Of a stretch of DNA of 64,000 nt, positions 52,801 through 61,735 are shown in pieces. The position numbers and the translations under genes are program-made. The stretch comes from Sunxiuqinia sp965372405 (lineage in GTDB: Bacteria > Bacteroidota > Bacteroidia > Bacteroidales > Prolixibacteraceae), in the NCBI GenBank assembly GCA_965372405.1, contig CBDVCE010000010.1, positions 1 to 64,000 of the forward strand, in the 5' to 3' direction. Under the pieces are notes generated by a model. The model saw nothing but the letters and a program-made list of their open reading frames with translations. It was not told the DNA's origin and searched no databases. Each line of letters begins with the position of its first letter. Position 1 is the stretch's first letter.

Positions 52801-53595
52801 ATGATTCAAACAAATAAATATATTTTAGTATTGGCAATCGCTCTAAGTTCTTTACTCACTAATGCTCAAACTAAAATAATTGCTCATCGGGGTTTTTCTA
52901 ATATTGCACCTGAAAACACACTAATTGCTTTTCAAAAGGCAATAGATTGTAAGGCTGATTATTTAGAGTTGGATGTTCATAAAACCAAGGATGATACAAT
53001 TGTTGTTATCCACGATTCTTCCGTTGACAGAACCAGTTCAAATGACATGAAGGGCATAATTTCTGAATTGAATTATAGTGACTTAGCTAATATTAAAGTT
53101 GGATACAGTACTAAATTTGGTGATAAATACGAAAATGAAAGGATTCCAACTTTAAGAGAAGCTCTTGAATTGGCTAAGGGTAAAATTAAGGTCTGCATTG
53201 AAATAAAGGTTTATGGGGCAGAGAAAGAGATTCTGGAAATTGTGAACGACCTTGAAATAAATGATGATGTAATATTATTTTCTTTTTATTACCCTGTATT
53301 GGCCAGGATAAGACAACTCGACAAGAACATTCCTACACTTTATTTGAAAGGCACTGCAGATAAAATGACCATAGATTATGCAAAGGCTATAGAATCTAAT
53401 GCAATTGGTGTAGGAAGCGGAACTGATGTTACTAAAGAGTATCTCGATTTTGCTCATAGTAATGGCATAGAAGTGTGGAAATGGACGGTAAATGATGAAG
53501 ATGAAATGCAACAACTAATTGAGATTGGATTAGATGGATTAATTACAAATTTTCCAGACAAAGCCATTCTGAAACTAAGCACTACCAAAAATTAA
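52801..53595 (+). CDS. Exported glycerophosphodiester phosphodiesterase
   Basis: 264 residues with a Sec signal peptide (about 1-22, TNA-Q) and a GDPD TIM barrel. The catalytic blocks are IAHRGFSNIAPENTLIAF (about 26-43) and LELDVHKTKDDTIVVIHD, holding the metal-binding Glu/Asp and the catalytic His pair. It splits glycerophosphodiesters to glycerol-3-phosphate and an alcohol in the periplasm. The C-terminal VWKWTVNDEDEMQQLI and GLDGLITNFPD are typical. Confidence 0.93.
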   Translation: MIQTNKYILVLAIALSSLLTNAQTKIIAHRGFSNIAPENTLIAFQKAIDCKADYLELDVHKTKDDTIVVIHDSSVDRTSSNDMKGIISELNYSDLANIKVGYSTKFGDKYENERIPTLREALELAKGKIKVCIEIKVYGAEKEILEIVNDLEINDDVILFSFYYPVLARIRQLDKNIPTLYLKGTADKMTIDYAKAIESNAIGVGSGTDVTKEYLDFAHSNGIEVWKWTVNDEDEMQQLIEIGLDGLITNFPDKAILKLSTTKN

Positions 53596-53651
53596 TCATA
53601 TTCAAAAACAGTTCATTTACACCATGCGCATTCAGCATTGAAGCACATTGG

Positions 53652-53789
53652 ATGAAGAGATATACTATAAATACAGCCACGTCAGGAGGCCATTCTACAA
53701 CAAAGAAAAAACAATTATTCCGACTTAAAAATGCACCATATTTTGGCAGAATAGACTTTATTGAAAAAATAAAACAAACCCAATCCTAA
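53652..53789 (+). pseudogene. Short frame resembling an HelD-type helicase fragment
   Basis: 45 codons from an ATG, ending 1 bp before the next gene, with LFRLKNAPYFGRIDF. The PYFGRIDF piece is like a block in HelD/UvrD-type helicases of Bacteroidota. Too short for a working protein; a remnant, or a small leader-type frame of the methyltransferase gene. Confidence 0.35.
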
Positions 53790-53790
53790 A

Positions 53791-54423
53791 ATGATTTGTA
53801 CACTTTGCGGTTCGGCACTTATAAATAAAAAGGATGAGTATTATTATGATTGTGACATTTGTAGAGCAATTGTAAAAGATGAGAAATATTACTTAACAGC
53901 TGACGAAGAAAAAGCAAGATATGAAACTCACAACAATGATGTAAATGACATTAGGTATCAAAACTTCACATTGCCAATTACGAATTACGTAATAGAGAAA
54001 TTCTTGCCAGAGCACAAAGGATTAGATTTTGGAAGCGGTACCGGCCCCGTTATTTCAAGTATGCTAATGGAGAAAGGATATGACATTGTTCAATACGATC
54101 CATTCTTTGCTCGTAATCAAAACATATTTAATAAAAAATATAACTATATCGCTATCTGTGAGGTATTTGAACATTTCCATAAGCCCAAAATAGAAATTGA
54201 TAGACTTACATCGTTATTAAAAGCTAATGGGATGTTGCTTATTATGACATGGTTATATAATAACCAGATTGATTTCAAGATGTGGAATTATCGAAACGAC
54301 GATACACATGTTTTTATATATAGAAAAGAAACGATCGAATATATTGCGACTGAAAAGAAACTTGAAATAGATATTTTAACAGACAGATTCATAGTGCTAA
54401 GAAAAACTGGCTGCAATAATTAG
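53791..54423 (+). CDS. Class I SAM-dependent methyltransferase with N-terminal zinc finger
   Basis: 210 residues. A CxxC..CxxC zinc ribbon opens the protein (CTLCG and CDICR, residues 3-25), followed by a methyltransferase domain: GLDFGSGTGPVISSMLMEKGY (motif I, near 77) and ICEVFEHFHKPKIEIDRL. This layout is used by methyltransferases of several small-molecule and sugar pathways. No pathway partner is present. Confidence 0.85.
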   Translation: MICTLCGSALINKKDEYYYDCDICRAIVKDEKYYLTADEEKARYETHNNDVNDIRYQNFTLPITNYVIEKFLPEHKGLDFGSGTGPVISSMLMEKGYDIVQYDPFFARNQNIFNKKYNYIAICEVFEHFHKPKIEIDRLTSLLKANGMLLIMTWLYNNQIDFKMWNYRNDDTHVFIYRKETIEYIATEKKLEIDILTDRFIVLRKTGCNN

Positions 54424-54651
54424 TGCTTTATGCGGTAGGTACGATTGGATTAACACTGTTAGCGCGGACTACAATCCATGTTACAAAAACTAGATTCCAG
54501 CAACTGAGGACAGATCCTGGATCATCACTTCGTTTGTCCGGGATGACGAGCATTAAATCTAGAAGCAAGAGATCAACATCCAGGGACAAAAATTGAGTAA
54601 TAAGACAGAGATCCCGATCCGGCAGCTGCCGGACGGGATGACGATTATATT
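54424..54651. repeat. Gap with interspersed palindromic repeats
   Basis: Two fold-back units related to that at 41672: one around 54508-54548 (GATCCTGG ... CCGGGATGACGA) and one around 54607-54645, with the palindrome CCGGCAGCTGCCGG. This marks the end of the accessory block before the rnf genes. No gene. Confidence 0.6.
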
Positions 54652-55224
54652 CTAGACCAATCCAGAGAATCCCATAAAGGCCATAGCAAGGATTCCGGCA
54701 ACGATTAAGGCAATTGGTGTTCCTTTTAATCCTTTCGGCACACTCACCATATCAAGGTGCTCACGAAGGCCTGCAAACAGAACCAGCGCCAATCCAAAAC
54801 CAATGGCATTGGCAATGGCATAAACCACACCTTCCATCAAGGTAAATTCCTTTTGAATAGTTAGGATAGCTACACCCAAAATTGCACAGTTTGTAGTTAT
54901 CAGTGGTAAGAAAACACCCAAAGCCTGATATAAGGCAGGGCTTACTTTCTTCAAGATGATTTCAACCAACTGAACCAGCGAAGCAATAACCAAAATAAAG
55001 AAGATGGTTTGCAAAAACTGTAGTCCGTATGGATTCAGGATATATAGCTGAATAAGGTAAGTAACGATGGTTGCGATCACCATAACAAAGGTTACAGCAC
55101 CCGTCATACCCACAGCAGTAGAAATCTTTTTAGAAACACCCAGAAATGGGCAAATTCCTAAAAACTGGTTCAACACAATGTTGTTGACAAATATGGCGGC
55201 GATTATAATTACAATATATTCCAT
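54652..55224 (-). CDS. rnfA: Rnf/Rsx electron transport complex subunit A
   Basis: 190 residues with six membrane helices, including NNIVLNQFLGICPFLGVSKK near the start, diagnostic of RnfA/NqrE. With RnfE it forms the membrane core that holds an Fe-S cluster between the two sides. Last gene of the rseC-rnfBCDGEA operon; rnfE precedes it by 10 bp. Confidence 0.96.
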   Translation of the reverse strand: MEYIVIIIAAIFVNNIVLNQFLGICPFLGVSKKISTAVGMTGAVTFVMVIATIVTYLIQLYILNPYGLQFLQTIFFILVIASLVQLVEIILKKVSPALYQALGVFLPLITTNCAILGVAILTIQKEFTLMEGVVYAIANAIGFGLALVLFAGLREHLDMVSVPKGLKGTPIALIVAGILAMAFMGFSGLV

Positions 55225-55234
55225 GGTGAATCTC

Positions 55235-55819
55235 CTAAGCTTTATTCAATTTATTAATAAGGGCAATTAAATAACCCAATACAATAAACGCTCCTGGCGC
55301 AAGTACAAAAAGCAACATTCCATAATCTTCAGGGAAAACGGTAATACCAAAAAGTTTACCAGCTCCAAGAAACTCGCGTGCTGCTCCAAGTAAGGTTAAA
55401 GCAAATGAGAAACCAAGTCCCATTCCTAATCCATCAATTAAAGAGGATAGCAGGTTGTTTTTTGAAGAGAAAGCCTCTGCACGCCCCAATACCAAACAGT
55501 TTACCACAATAAGTGGAATAAATAGTCCGAGGCTTTTAAACAGCGAAGGCAAATAAGCTTGCATGGTTAACTCAACCACGGTAACAAAAGCTGCGATAAT
55601 CACAATAAAACTAGGGATACGAACCTTGCTTGGAATCTGACTTTTAATCAGGGAGATTACCAGATTCGACATCACCAGTACAAAGGCTGTTGCCAATCCC
55701 ATTCCCAATCCGTTAATTGCTGACGAAGTCACACCCAATGTTGGGCACATTCCCAGCAGCAATACAAAAACCGGGTTTTCCTTTATAAATCCTTTAGTAA
55801 AATTTGTCCATTGATTCAT
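55235..55819 (-). CDS. rnfE: Rnf/Rsx electron transport complex subunit E
   Basis: 194 residues, six membrane helices, paralogous to RnfA; the motif NPVFVLLLGMCPTLGVTSSA at the start contains the Cys of the family. It overlaps rnfG by 4 bp. Confidence 0.96.
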   Translation of the reverse strand: MNQWTNFTKGFIKENPVFVLLLGMCPTLGVTSSAINGLGMGLATAFVLVMSNLVISLIKSQIPSKVRIPSFIVIIAAFVTVVELTMQAYLPSLFKSLGLFIPLIVVNCLVLGRAEAFSSKNNLLSSLIDGLGMGLGFSFALTLLGAAREFLGAGKLFGITVFPEDYGMLLFVLAPGAFIVLGYLIALINKLNKA

Positions 55820-56460
55820 GATTGGCCTCCTTTCTTGCTCGATGCAGTATTTGTTACATCAACCTGTTGTTCTTCAAGCTGATTTTCTTTATAGGTATTT
55901 ACAGCTCTTTTAATGGCTTCTAAAAATGCTCGTGAAGTAATTGTTGATGCCGTAATCGCATCCACCTCACCACCATCTTTACTCACTTCAAATTTTGTAG
56001 TAGCCGGGTTTTTACCAATAATGCTTTGCGATGGTTTTTCTTCATTCTTAAACCACACATTCATCTTCGATCCCAATCCCGGAGTTTCTTTATGCTCCAG
56101 CACTTCGTAACCCGATATATTTCCATCAGCCGAAATACCAGTCATAATGGTTATTAATCCGCTAAAGCCATTCTTTGTGTATGTTTTTGCTGCTACGCCA
56201 ACCAACTTTTCACTGGCATCAAAAGCTGGGAAAAATTCAAGACTGTCAGCACCATCAGCAGGAAGCGCTTTCCATGATTCACCCAAGTGATCAAAAGGTG
56301 GCAATACGCTTTTAATCGCTTTTTCCTGTGCTTTCTTTTTGGCTAGTGCAATATCGTCTTTCGTCAAGTCATGCACAAACCCTAAAACAGCCGCCGCAAT
56401 AAGTGCTACCAGCGTGAGGGTAAGTGTCATGTTCAAAAATGTAGATTCTTTTTGTGCCAT
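55816..56460 (-). CDS. rnfG: Rnf/Rsx electron transport complex subunit G
   Basis: 214 residues: one N-terminal membrane helix (about 10-28) and an FMN-binding domain. The flavinylation motif is DAITASTITSRA (about 168-179), whose Thr carries covalent FMN. ETPGLGSKMN is the second family block. It overlaps rnfD by 1 bp. Confidence 0.96.
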   Translation of the reverse strand: MAQKESTFLNMTLTLTLVALIAAAVLGFVHDLTKDDIALAKKKAQEKAIKSVLPPFDHLGESWKALPADGADSLEFFPAFDASEKLVGVAAKTYTKNGFSGLITIMTGISADGNISGYEVLEHKETPGLGSKMNVWFKNEEKPSQSIIGKNPATTKFEVSKDGGEVDAITASTITSRAFLEAIKRAVNTYKENQLEEQQVDVTNTASSKKGGQS

Positions 56461-57440
56461 TACTGAATCCCTCCAAATCGTTTAGGTTTGATATATGCGT
56501 TGAATAGTGGGGTGAAACCATTCATAATCAATATTGCAAATGAGATACCTTCCGGGTACGATCCAAAATTTCGAATCAACACCGTAATCACTCCAATTCC
56601 GACAGCGTAAAAGAACTGCCCTTTATGAGTCATTGGTGAAGTCACCATATCCGTAGCCATATAAATAGCTCCTAGCATTGCTCCACCAGCTAGTAAATGA
56701 AATACAGGCTCAATGTACTTATCCGGATTCATTAGCCAAAGCCCTCCCTGAAAAACAAAGATGGTTCCTAATACAAACACCGGAATGTGCCAGGTAATTA
56801 CTTTCTTCCAAAGCATGTAACCAAATCCCAGCAACAAGAAGATCGCAGATATTTCACCAAGCGAGCCCGACATGTTTCCATAAAGCAAATCCATGCCTGC
56901 TGGCAAATTAGGCATCAATTCCGAAATGGGAGTTCCATTTTTCACCCCTTCTTTTAAAATGGCAAGTGGCGTTGCAGTTGTTGTTGCATCAACCACGTGG
57001 CGCGTTACAGGCCAAATCGTCATATCAACCGGAAAGGAGATCAGCAAAAACACACGACCAACCAAAGCCGGGTTAAATGGGTTATTCCCAAGCCCACCAA
57101 AAGAAAGTTTACCAACTCCAATGGCAACTAAAGCTCCTACAATAATCATCCATGTTGGAAGCGATGACGGAACATTAAAAGCAAGCAGAATTCCAGTTAA
57201 GGCAGCTGAGCCATCTGTAATTTGCGGAGTTTGTTTAGAGATGAACTTCTGAATAATGTACTCAAAAGCAATACATGCTGCAACGGCAATAAAAGTTACC
57301 CGAACAGCTTCCAGACCAAACATAAATACCGACCAGGCCAATGCTGGAACGAGGGCAAAAAGCACCCGATACATAATCTTATTCACCGAATCGCTAGTGT
57401 GCACATGCGGCGAAGGGGATATCGTTAGTAGTTTATTCAT
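56460..57440 (-). CDS. rnfD: Rnf/Rsx electron transport complex subunit D
   Basis: 326 residues with about nine helices. The covalent FMN site is DATTTATPLA (about residue 151-160), and NPFNPALVGRVFLLISFP and ATDMVTSPMTHKGQFFYAVG are the other RnfD/NqrB blocks. With RnfA/E/G it couples electron flow between ferredoxin and NAD to Na+ or H+ movement. The ion is not readable here. Confidence 0.96.
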   Translation of the reverse strand: MNKLLTISPSPHVHTSDSVNKIMYRVLFALVPALAWSVFMFGLEAVRVTFIAVAACIAFEYIIQKFISKQTPQITDGSAALTGILLAFNVPSSLPTWMIIVGALVAIGVGKLSFGGLGNNPFNPALVGRVFLLISFPVDMTIWPVTRHVVDATTTATPLAILKEGVKNGTPISELMPNLPAGMDLLYGNMSGSLGEISAIFLLLGFGYMLWKKVITWHIPVFVLGTIFVFQGGLWLMNPDKYIEPVFHLLAGGAMLGAIYMATDMVTSPMTHKGQFFYAVGIGVITVLIRNFGSYPEGISFAILIMNGFTPLFNAYIKPKRFGGIQ

Positions 57441-57455
57441 TTGTATAGAATTCTT

Positions 57456-58787
57456 TTATTTTTTTCTTGAACGCATGATTTGACCAACCTTACCTTTGCC
57501 CAAACGGATATAATCCAGCAATGGGCGATCGGCAGGACATGTATAACTGCATGAACCACATTCAATGCAATCCATGATATAATGCTCTTCTGCTTTTTCC
57601 CAAACCTGGTTATCAGAAACAGTCATTAAATAGTAAGGCTCCAGTCCCATTGGGCAAACAGTTACACATCGCGAACAGCGAATGCAGTTTTGCATCACTT
57701 CACGCTTGGATTCTTTCTCCTGCATAATTAAAACGCCAGAAGTCCCTTTTGTTACCGGAACATCAAGCGAAGAAACAGCTTTCCCCATCATTGGCCCACC
57801 ACTAATTACCTTACCTGTATCTTCAGGTAAACCACCTGCAGCTTCAATCAGCTCATTAATTGATGTACCCACACGAACCAAAAAGTTTGAAGGTTTTTCA
57901 ACCGACTTCCCTGTAAGTGTCACTACGCGTTCTACCAATGGTTTATTTTTCTGAACAGCTTCATAAACCGCCAGCGCCGTACCTACATTGCTAACCACAG
58001 CTCCTACCGAAATTGGTAATGCACCTGAAGGAACTTCACGTCCTGTTACTGCTTTTATTAATTGCTTTTCACCACCCTGCGGATATTTCACTTTAAGTGG
58101 AACAACCTCAATAGATAAATCTTCATTAGTAAGTTTTCGAAGATGCTCAATCGCATCCTTCTTATTGTTTTCAATACCGATATATGCTTGCTTAACAGCC
58201 AGTGCAGCCATCAGAATTCGGATTCCTACAAGTGTTTCGTCAGCCTTTTCCATCATCACCCGATGATCGGAAGTTAGATACGGCTCACATTCTACCCCAT
58301 TAATGATTAACATTTCAGGTTTCATCCCTTGTGGAGGAATTAGCTTCACGTGTGTTGGGAAGGTTGCCCCACCCAAACCAACAATACCTGCATCGTTAAT
58401 TTTATTAATGATTTTTTTACTATCCTTCTCAAATTCAGTTTTTAATTCTGAACTTAAATCAATGCCTTCTTCCCATTCATCACCTTCAACGGCAATAAAA
58501 ACCCCTTGCTTGGGATAGCCAGAGCTGTCAGCAGCCAAATCAACTTTGGTTACTTTTCCTGAAACTGAGGAATGAATATTTGCGGAAACAAACCCACCTG
58601 ATTTGGCAATGAGTTGTCCTGCTTTTACTTGATCGCCTTTTTTAACCAGGGCTTGAGCTGGTGCTCCAATATGTTGGGCTACGGGGATAAACACATTTGC
58701 AGGTAATGCTAAAGTTTCGATTGCTTTATCAGCCGAGAACTTATTTTCTGCTGGGTGAACCCCTCCGAGTTTAAACGTTTTTAACAC
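57456..58787 (-). CDS. rnfC: Rnf/Rsx electron transport complex subunit C
   Basis: 443 residues. NAD/FMN-binding part of the NuoF type (about 130-330: GLGGATFPTHVKL, VINGVECEPYLTSDHR, KYPQGGEKQLIKAVTGREVP) and two [4Fe-4S] motifs at the C-terminus (CIRCSRCVTVCP and CIECGSCSYTCP). It is the NAD-facing subunit. It lies 11 bp downstream of rnfB. Confidence 0.97.
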   Translation of the reverse strand: MLKTFKLGGVHPAENKFSADKAIETLALPANVFIPVAQHIGAPAQALVKKGDQVKAGQLIAKSGGFVSANIHSSVSGKVTKVDLAADSSGYPKQGVFIAVEGDEWEEGIDLSSELKTEFEKDSKKIINKINDAGIVGLGGATFPTHVKLIPPQGMKPEMLIINGVECEPYLTSDHRVMMEKADETLVGIRILMAALAVKQAYIGIENNKKDAIEHLRKLTNEDLSIEVVPLKVKYPQGGEKQLIKAVTGREVPSGALPISVGAVVSNVGTALAVYEAVQKNKPLVERVVTLTGKSVEKPSNFLVRVGTSINELIEAAGGLPEDTGKVISGGPMMGKAVSSLDVPVTKGTSGVLIMQEKESKREVMQNCIRCSRCVTVCPMGLEPYYLMTVSDNQVWEKAEEHYIMDCIECGSCSYTCPADRPLLDYIRLGKGKVGQIMRSRKK

Positions 58788-58798
58788 GATTGGCCTCC

Positions 58799-59725
58799 TT
58801 ATTTATTAGCTGAGTTATCAGATTCATTTGGTTTAGCTTCTTTCTCTGTAGAAACCACCGGTTTTACTTCCGTAGGTTTTGGTGGCAAGTCAGTTTTTAC
58901 TTTCCGTGGTGGAAAATTCAACTCAATAATTGCATTGGTTGGACATACAACCACACACTTGCGACAAAGCTTACATTTATCCGAATCAATAAATGCCAGG
59001 TTATTATTCATGGTAATGGCTTCAAACGGACAAACCTTGAAACATTTGCTGCAACCAATACAGGCCACCGAACAAGATTTTCGCGCAACACCACCTTTAT
59101 CTTCATTTCTACAAGACACAAAAATCTTGCGATCTTTCTTTGCTTTCTTCCGAAGCTCTATCAAATCCTTCGGACAAGCCTCAACACACGCACCACAAGC
59201 GACACATTTATCGTCAACCACTTCAGGCAAACCAGTTTCCGGGTTCATATGAATGGCATCGAAGTCACAAGCAGCAACACAATCGCCATGTCCCAAACAA
59301 CCATACTGGCAACCAGTATCACCACTATATAATGATGAAGCTACCGCACATGAAGAAGCACCGTCAAACTGGTTAGTTTTAGGACGATGCTCACAAGTTC
59401 CGTTACAACGAACAACGGCTACACGTGGATCCTGAACCACTGCATCAAGTCCCAATACACCAGCGACATCTGCCATGCAATCGTTTCCACCAACAGGGCA
59501 AAAAAGATCGGAAAGCTCATTTTCTTTTACACAAGCCTCGGCAAAAGCCCGGCAACCTGCGTAACCACATCCACCGCAATTTGCACCGGGCAGTGTAGTT
59601 TCAACCTCATCGATCCGTGGATCTTCATATACTTTAAATTTCTGAGCAACAAAATAGAGAATTACTGCAGCTGCAGTTCCAATTGCACTCAAAGTAATCA
59701 TCGTGTAAACAATGGTCATACTCAT
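58799..59725 (-). CDS. rnfB: Rnf/Rsx electron transport complex subunit B
   Basis: 308 residues: membrane helix (about 5-25), the RnfB-specific cluster CGGCGYAGCRAFAEAC, then ferredoxin-like [4Fe-4S] motifs (CVACGACVEACP, CIGCSKCFKVCP, CKLCRKCVVVCP) and a Pro/Lys-rich tail. It takes electrons from ferredoxin. The number of clusters is higher than in gammaproteobacterial RnfB but normal for anaerobic Bacteroidota. rseC is 2 bp upstream. Confidence 0.97.
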   Translation of the reverse strand: MSMTIVYTMITLSAIGTAAAVILYFVAQKFKVYEDPRIDEVETTLPGANCGGCGYAGCRAFAEACVKENELSDLFCPVGGNDCMADVAGVLGLDAVVQDPRVAVVRCNGTCEHRPKTNQFDGASSCAVASSLYSGDTGCQYGCLGHGDCVAACDFDAIHMNPETGLPEVVDDKCVACGACVEACPKDLIELRKKAKKDRKIFVSCRNEDKGGVARKSCSVACIGCSKCFKVCPFEAITMNNNLAFIDSDKCKLCRKCVVVCPTNAIIELNFPPRKVKTDLPPKPTEVKPVVSTEKEAKPNESDNSANK

Positions 59726-59727
59726 GA

Positions 59728-60141
59728 TTAAACAGCCTTAATTTCAAATTCAAAATTACCTTTAAGCTTATCTCGGAATAAATAAATGATGAAGTAGTAA
59801 GGAATGGTTATGCCCAAAGCCAACAGCCCGCTTAATCCTTCGTTACCTGTAATCGTAATCGAAATGATCAAGACAATCATGAGCAATATAAAAGGAAACA
59901 GGTAGCCATAGAACAACGCCTTGAAACCCTGAGATGTCTTTCCAACAACGTCAACCTGCTGGCCAACACGGAAATCACCCTCAAAATGATGAATTTCAAT
60001 ATCTTTGTCTTCCATATCTGCTACTGTACAAGCCCCTTTGGCATGGCAAGAGGCACATGCAGATTCGTTAATAATGCCTACTATTATCCTTTTATCTGAA
60101 AGCTCTTTAATAATTCCTTTGTGTGAAATTTCTCCCTGCAT
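59728..60141 (-). CDS. RseC family protein (SoxR-reducing system type)
   Basis: 137 residues of the RseC/MucC family with CASCHAKGACTVADMED near residue 30, the Cys motif of the group, and two membrane helices (about 75-95 and 99-119). It often opens Rnf/Rsx operons and is thought to help the complex. A -7-like TAGTTTTG lies on the minus strand at 60177-60170, about 30 bp before the ATG, so transcription of the whole operon probably starts here. Confidence 0.9.
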   Translation of the reverse strand: MQGEISHKGIIKELSDKRIIVGIINESACASCHAKGACTVADMEDKDIEIHHFEGDFRVGQQVDVVGKTSQGFKALFYGYLFPFILLMIVLIISITITGNEGLSGLLALGITIPYYFIIYLFRDKLKGNFEFEIKAV

Positions 60142-60538
60142 CTTTTCCTAAAAAAGCTTTATAATTCTGCAAAACTAAATATGTTTTACTAACTGGATTC
60201 TATGTATAAATCATTTATATAGCATCTTAGCTTATTTATATTCGATTTAAATAAAGGTAAAATTATTACCCTCTGTAAACACTATCAATCAAGACGGTAC
60301 AGGCAAACATGACTTATGTCATTGTTTTTGGATCATTCTTCAAAATATGAATTGTGTAAAAATTCGAACAAACTGATCATATATTTCAATGAAAAAACAA
60401 TCTATGGGGCATTTCTGTTAAATGATGTGAAAAAATGCTGAGAAGTATAATGAATAAAATAAAAGTAGCGTTAGTGAGCAATAGCAAAATGTTTAAATAG
60501 TTTTTGCTAATTTAGTTTCATTATTTAAAAATATACGC
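60142..60538. other. 397-bp gap between divergent genes
   Basis: No gene seen. It contains the expected promoters of the rnf operon (TAGTTTTG on the minus strand near 60170) and of the HD-PycTM gene. A 10-codon frame near 60389 is too short to support. Confidence 0.5.
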
Positions 60539-61732
60539 ATGTCAATTATTGATGAAGCCAGGGCTGAAGTAGAACAAATACTAAATGAAGTTGATCGTGA
60601 AGTATTTAAATACCACAATCTGGATCATACCCTGGAAGTAGCAAATGCTGCAGAAGAGATTTTGTCCGAAATGGATTTCAGTGAAGAAGAAAAAGAGATT
60701 GTTATGGTTTCGGCCTGGTTCCATGATGCAGGTTACTCCAAAAACTATTTCAACCACGAAGCAGACAGCAAGAAACTAGCAAAGGAGTTCCTCAAAAAAC
60801 AAGGATGGGATAAAGGGAAGATAAAGCAGGTTGAAGAATGTATTGAGGCAACTCGATTTCCACACAAACCAAAAGACAAGCTATCGGAGGTTCTTTGCGA
60901 TGCAGACATGTCACATTTGAGAGATAGCGATTATTTCAAAAAAAGCGACAACTTACGTCAAGAATTGTCGATTATTAATAAGGTAAACGTAAAGAAGAGT
61001 TTTTTCTGTGAAAGAACATTAGCATTTATGGGTGATCAGCACTATTATACAGATTACGCCAAACAGAACTTTGAACCCGGTAAAAAGAAAAATTGGATTC
61101 TTATGCAAGAACAAGTCAAAGAAAAAAAAGACAAGAACAAGGCACTGATTGAAAAGCAACAGAATAAAATCCTAAAGCTGGAAGAGAAGCTTGCTAAAAA
61201 AAGTACGCCCGACCGAGGCGTAGAATCCATGTTTCGGATGACAGCCCGCAACCAAATCAACCTAAGTTCAATTGCAGACAATAAGGCCAACATTTTGATT
61301 ACAGTTAATACAATAATAATATCAGTCCTGGCCTCATTCGTTCAACAAATTACAGCACGAACTCCAGAGATGTTAATTCCAATGCTAATTATTCTTAGCA
61401 CCTCTCTATTAACCATTATTTTTGCTATTCTTTCAACTCGTCCCAAACTATCTGCAGGTACTTTCACCAAAGAAGATATTGAGAAAAAAAGGGTCAACCT
61501 GATGTTTTTTGGAAATTTCTATGGAATGAAATATGAAGAGTATGAATGGGCTGTAAAAGAAATGATGAAAGATTATGATGACCTATATGGTAATATGATT
61601 AAAGACCAATTTAGTTTAGGAGTTGTGCTTGCTTCAAAATACAACCGCATCCGCACAGCTTACAATATATTCATGTTTGGTTTAATCATTTTTGTAATTA
61701 GTATTATTCTTGTTCAACTGATAAATTTCTAA
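60539..61732 (+). CDS. HD domain-PycTM membrane protein
   Basis: 397 residues. N-terminal HD phosphohydrolase domain (about 20-175) with the metal ligands in place: His in LDHTLEV, His-Asp in WFHDAGY, and Asp in CDADMS. A charged coiled coil follows (about 185-225), then a Pycsar-effector TM domain (PF18967-like): GVESMFRMTARNQINLSSIA and DNKANILITVNTI with helices at about 255-277, 282-302 and 375-395. PycTM alone occurs as the membrane effector of Pycsar anti-phage systems; no cyclase is adjacent. The HD domain may degrade the nucleotide signal, which is inference. Confidence 0.88.
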   Translation: MSIIDEARAEVEQILNEVDREVFKYHNLDHTLEVANAAEEILSEMDFSEEEKEIVMVSAWFHDAGYSKNYFNHEADSKKLAKEFLKKQGWDKGKIKQVEECIEATRFPHKPKDKLSEVLCDADMSHLRDSDYFKKSDNLRQELSIINKVNVKKSFFCERTLAFMGDQHYYTDYAKQNFEPGKKKNWILMQEQVKEKKDKNKALIEKQQNKILKLEEKLAKKSTPDRGVESMFRMTARNQINLSSIADNKANILITVNTIIISVLASFVQQITARTPEMLIPMLIILSTSLLTIIFAILSTRPKLSAGTFTKEDIEKKRVNLMFFGNFYGMKYEEYEWAVKEMMKDYDDLYGNMIKDQFSLGVVLASKYNRIRTAYNIFMFGLIIFVISIILVQLINF

Positions 61733-61735
61733 TGA

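Noticed and set aside
60389..60421. 10-codon frame ahead of the HD-PycTM gene as a leader peptide
   Set aside because: No codon enrichment and no terminator or competing hairpin follow it.
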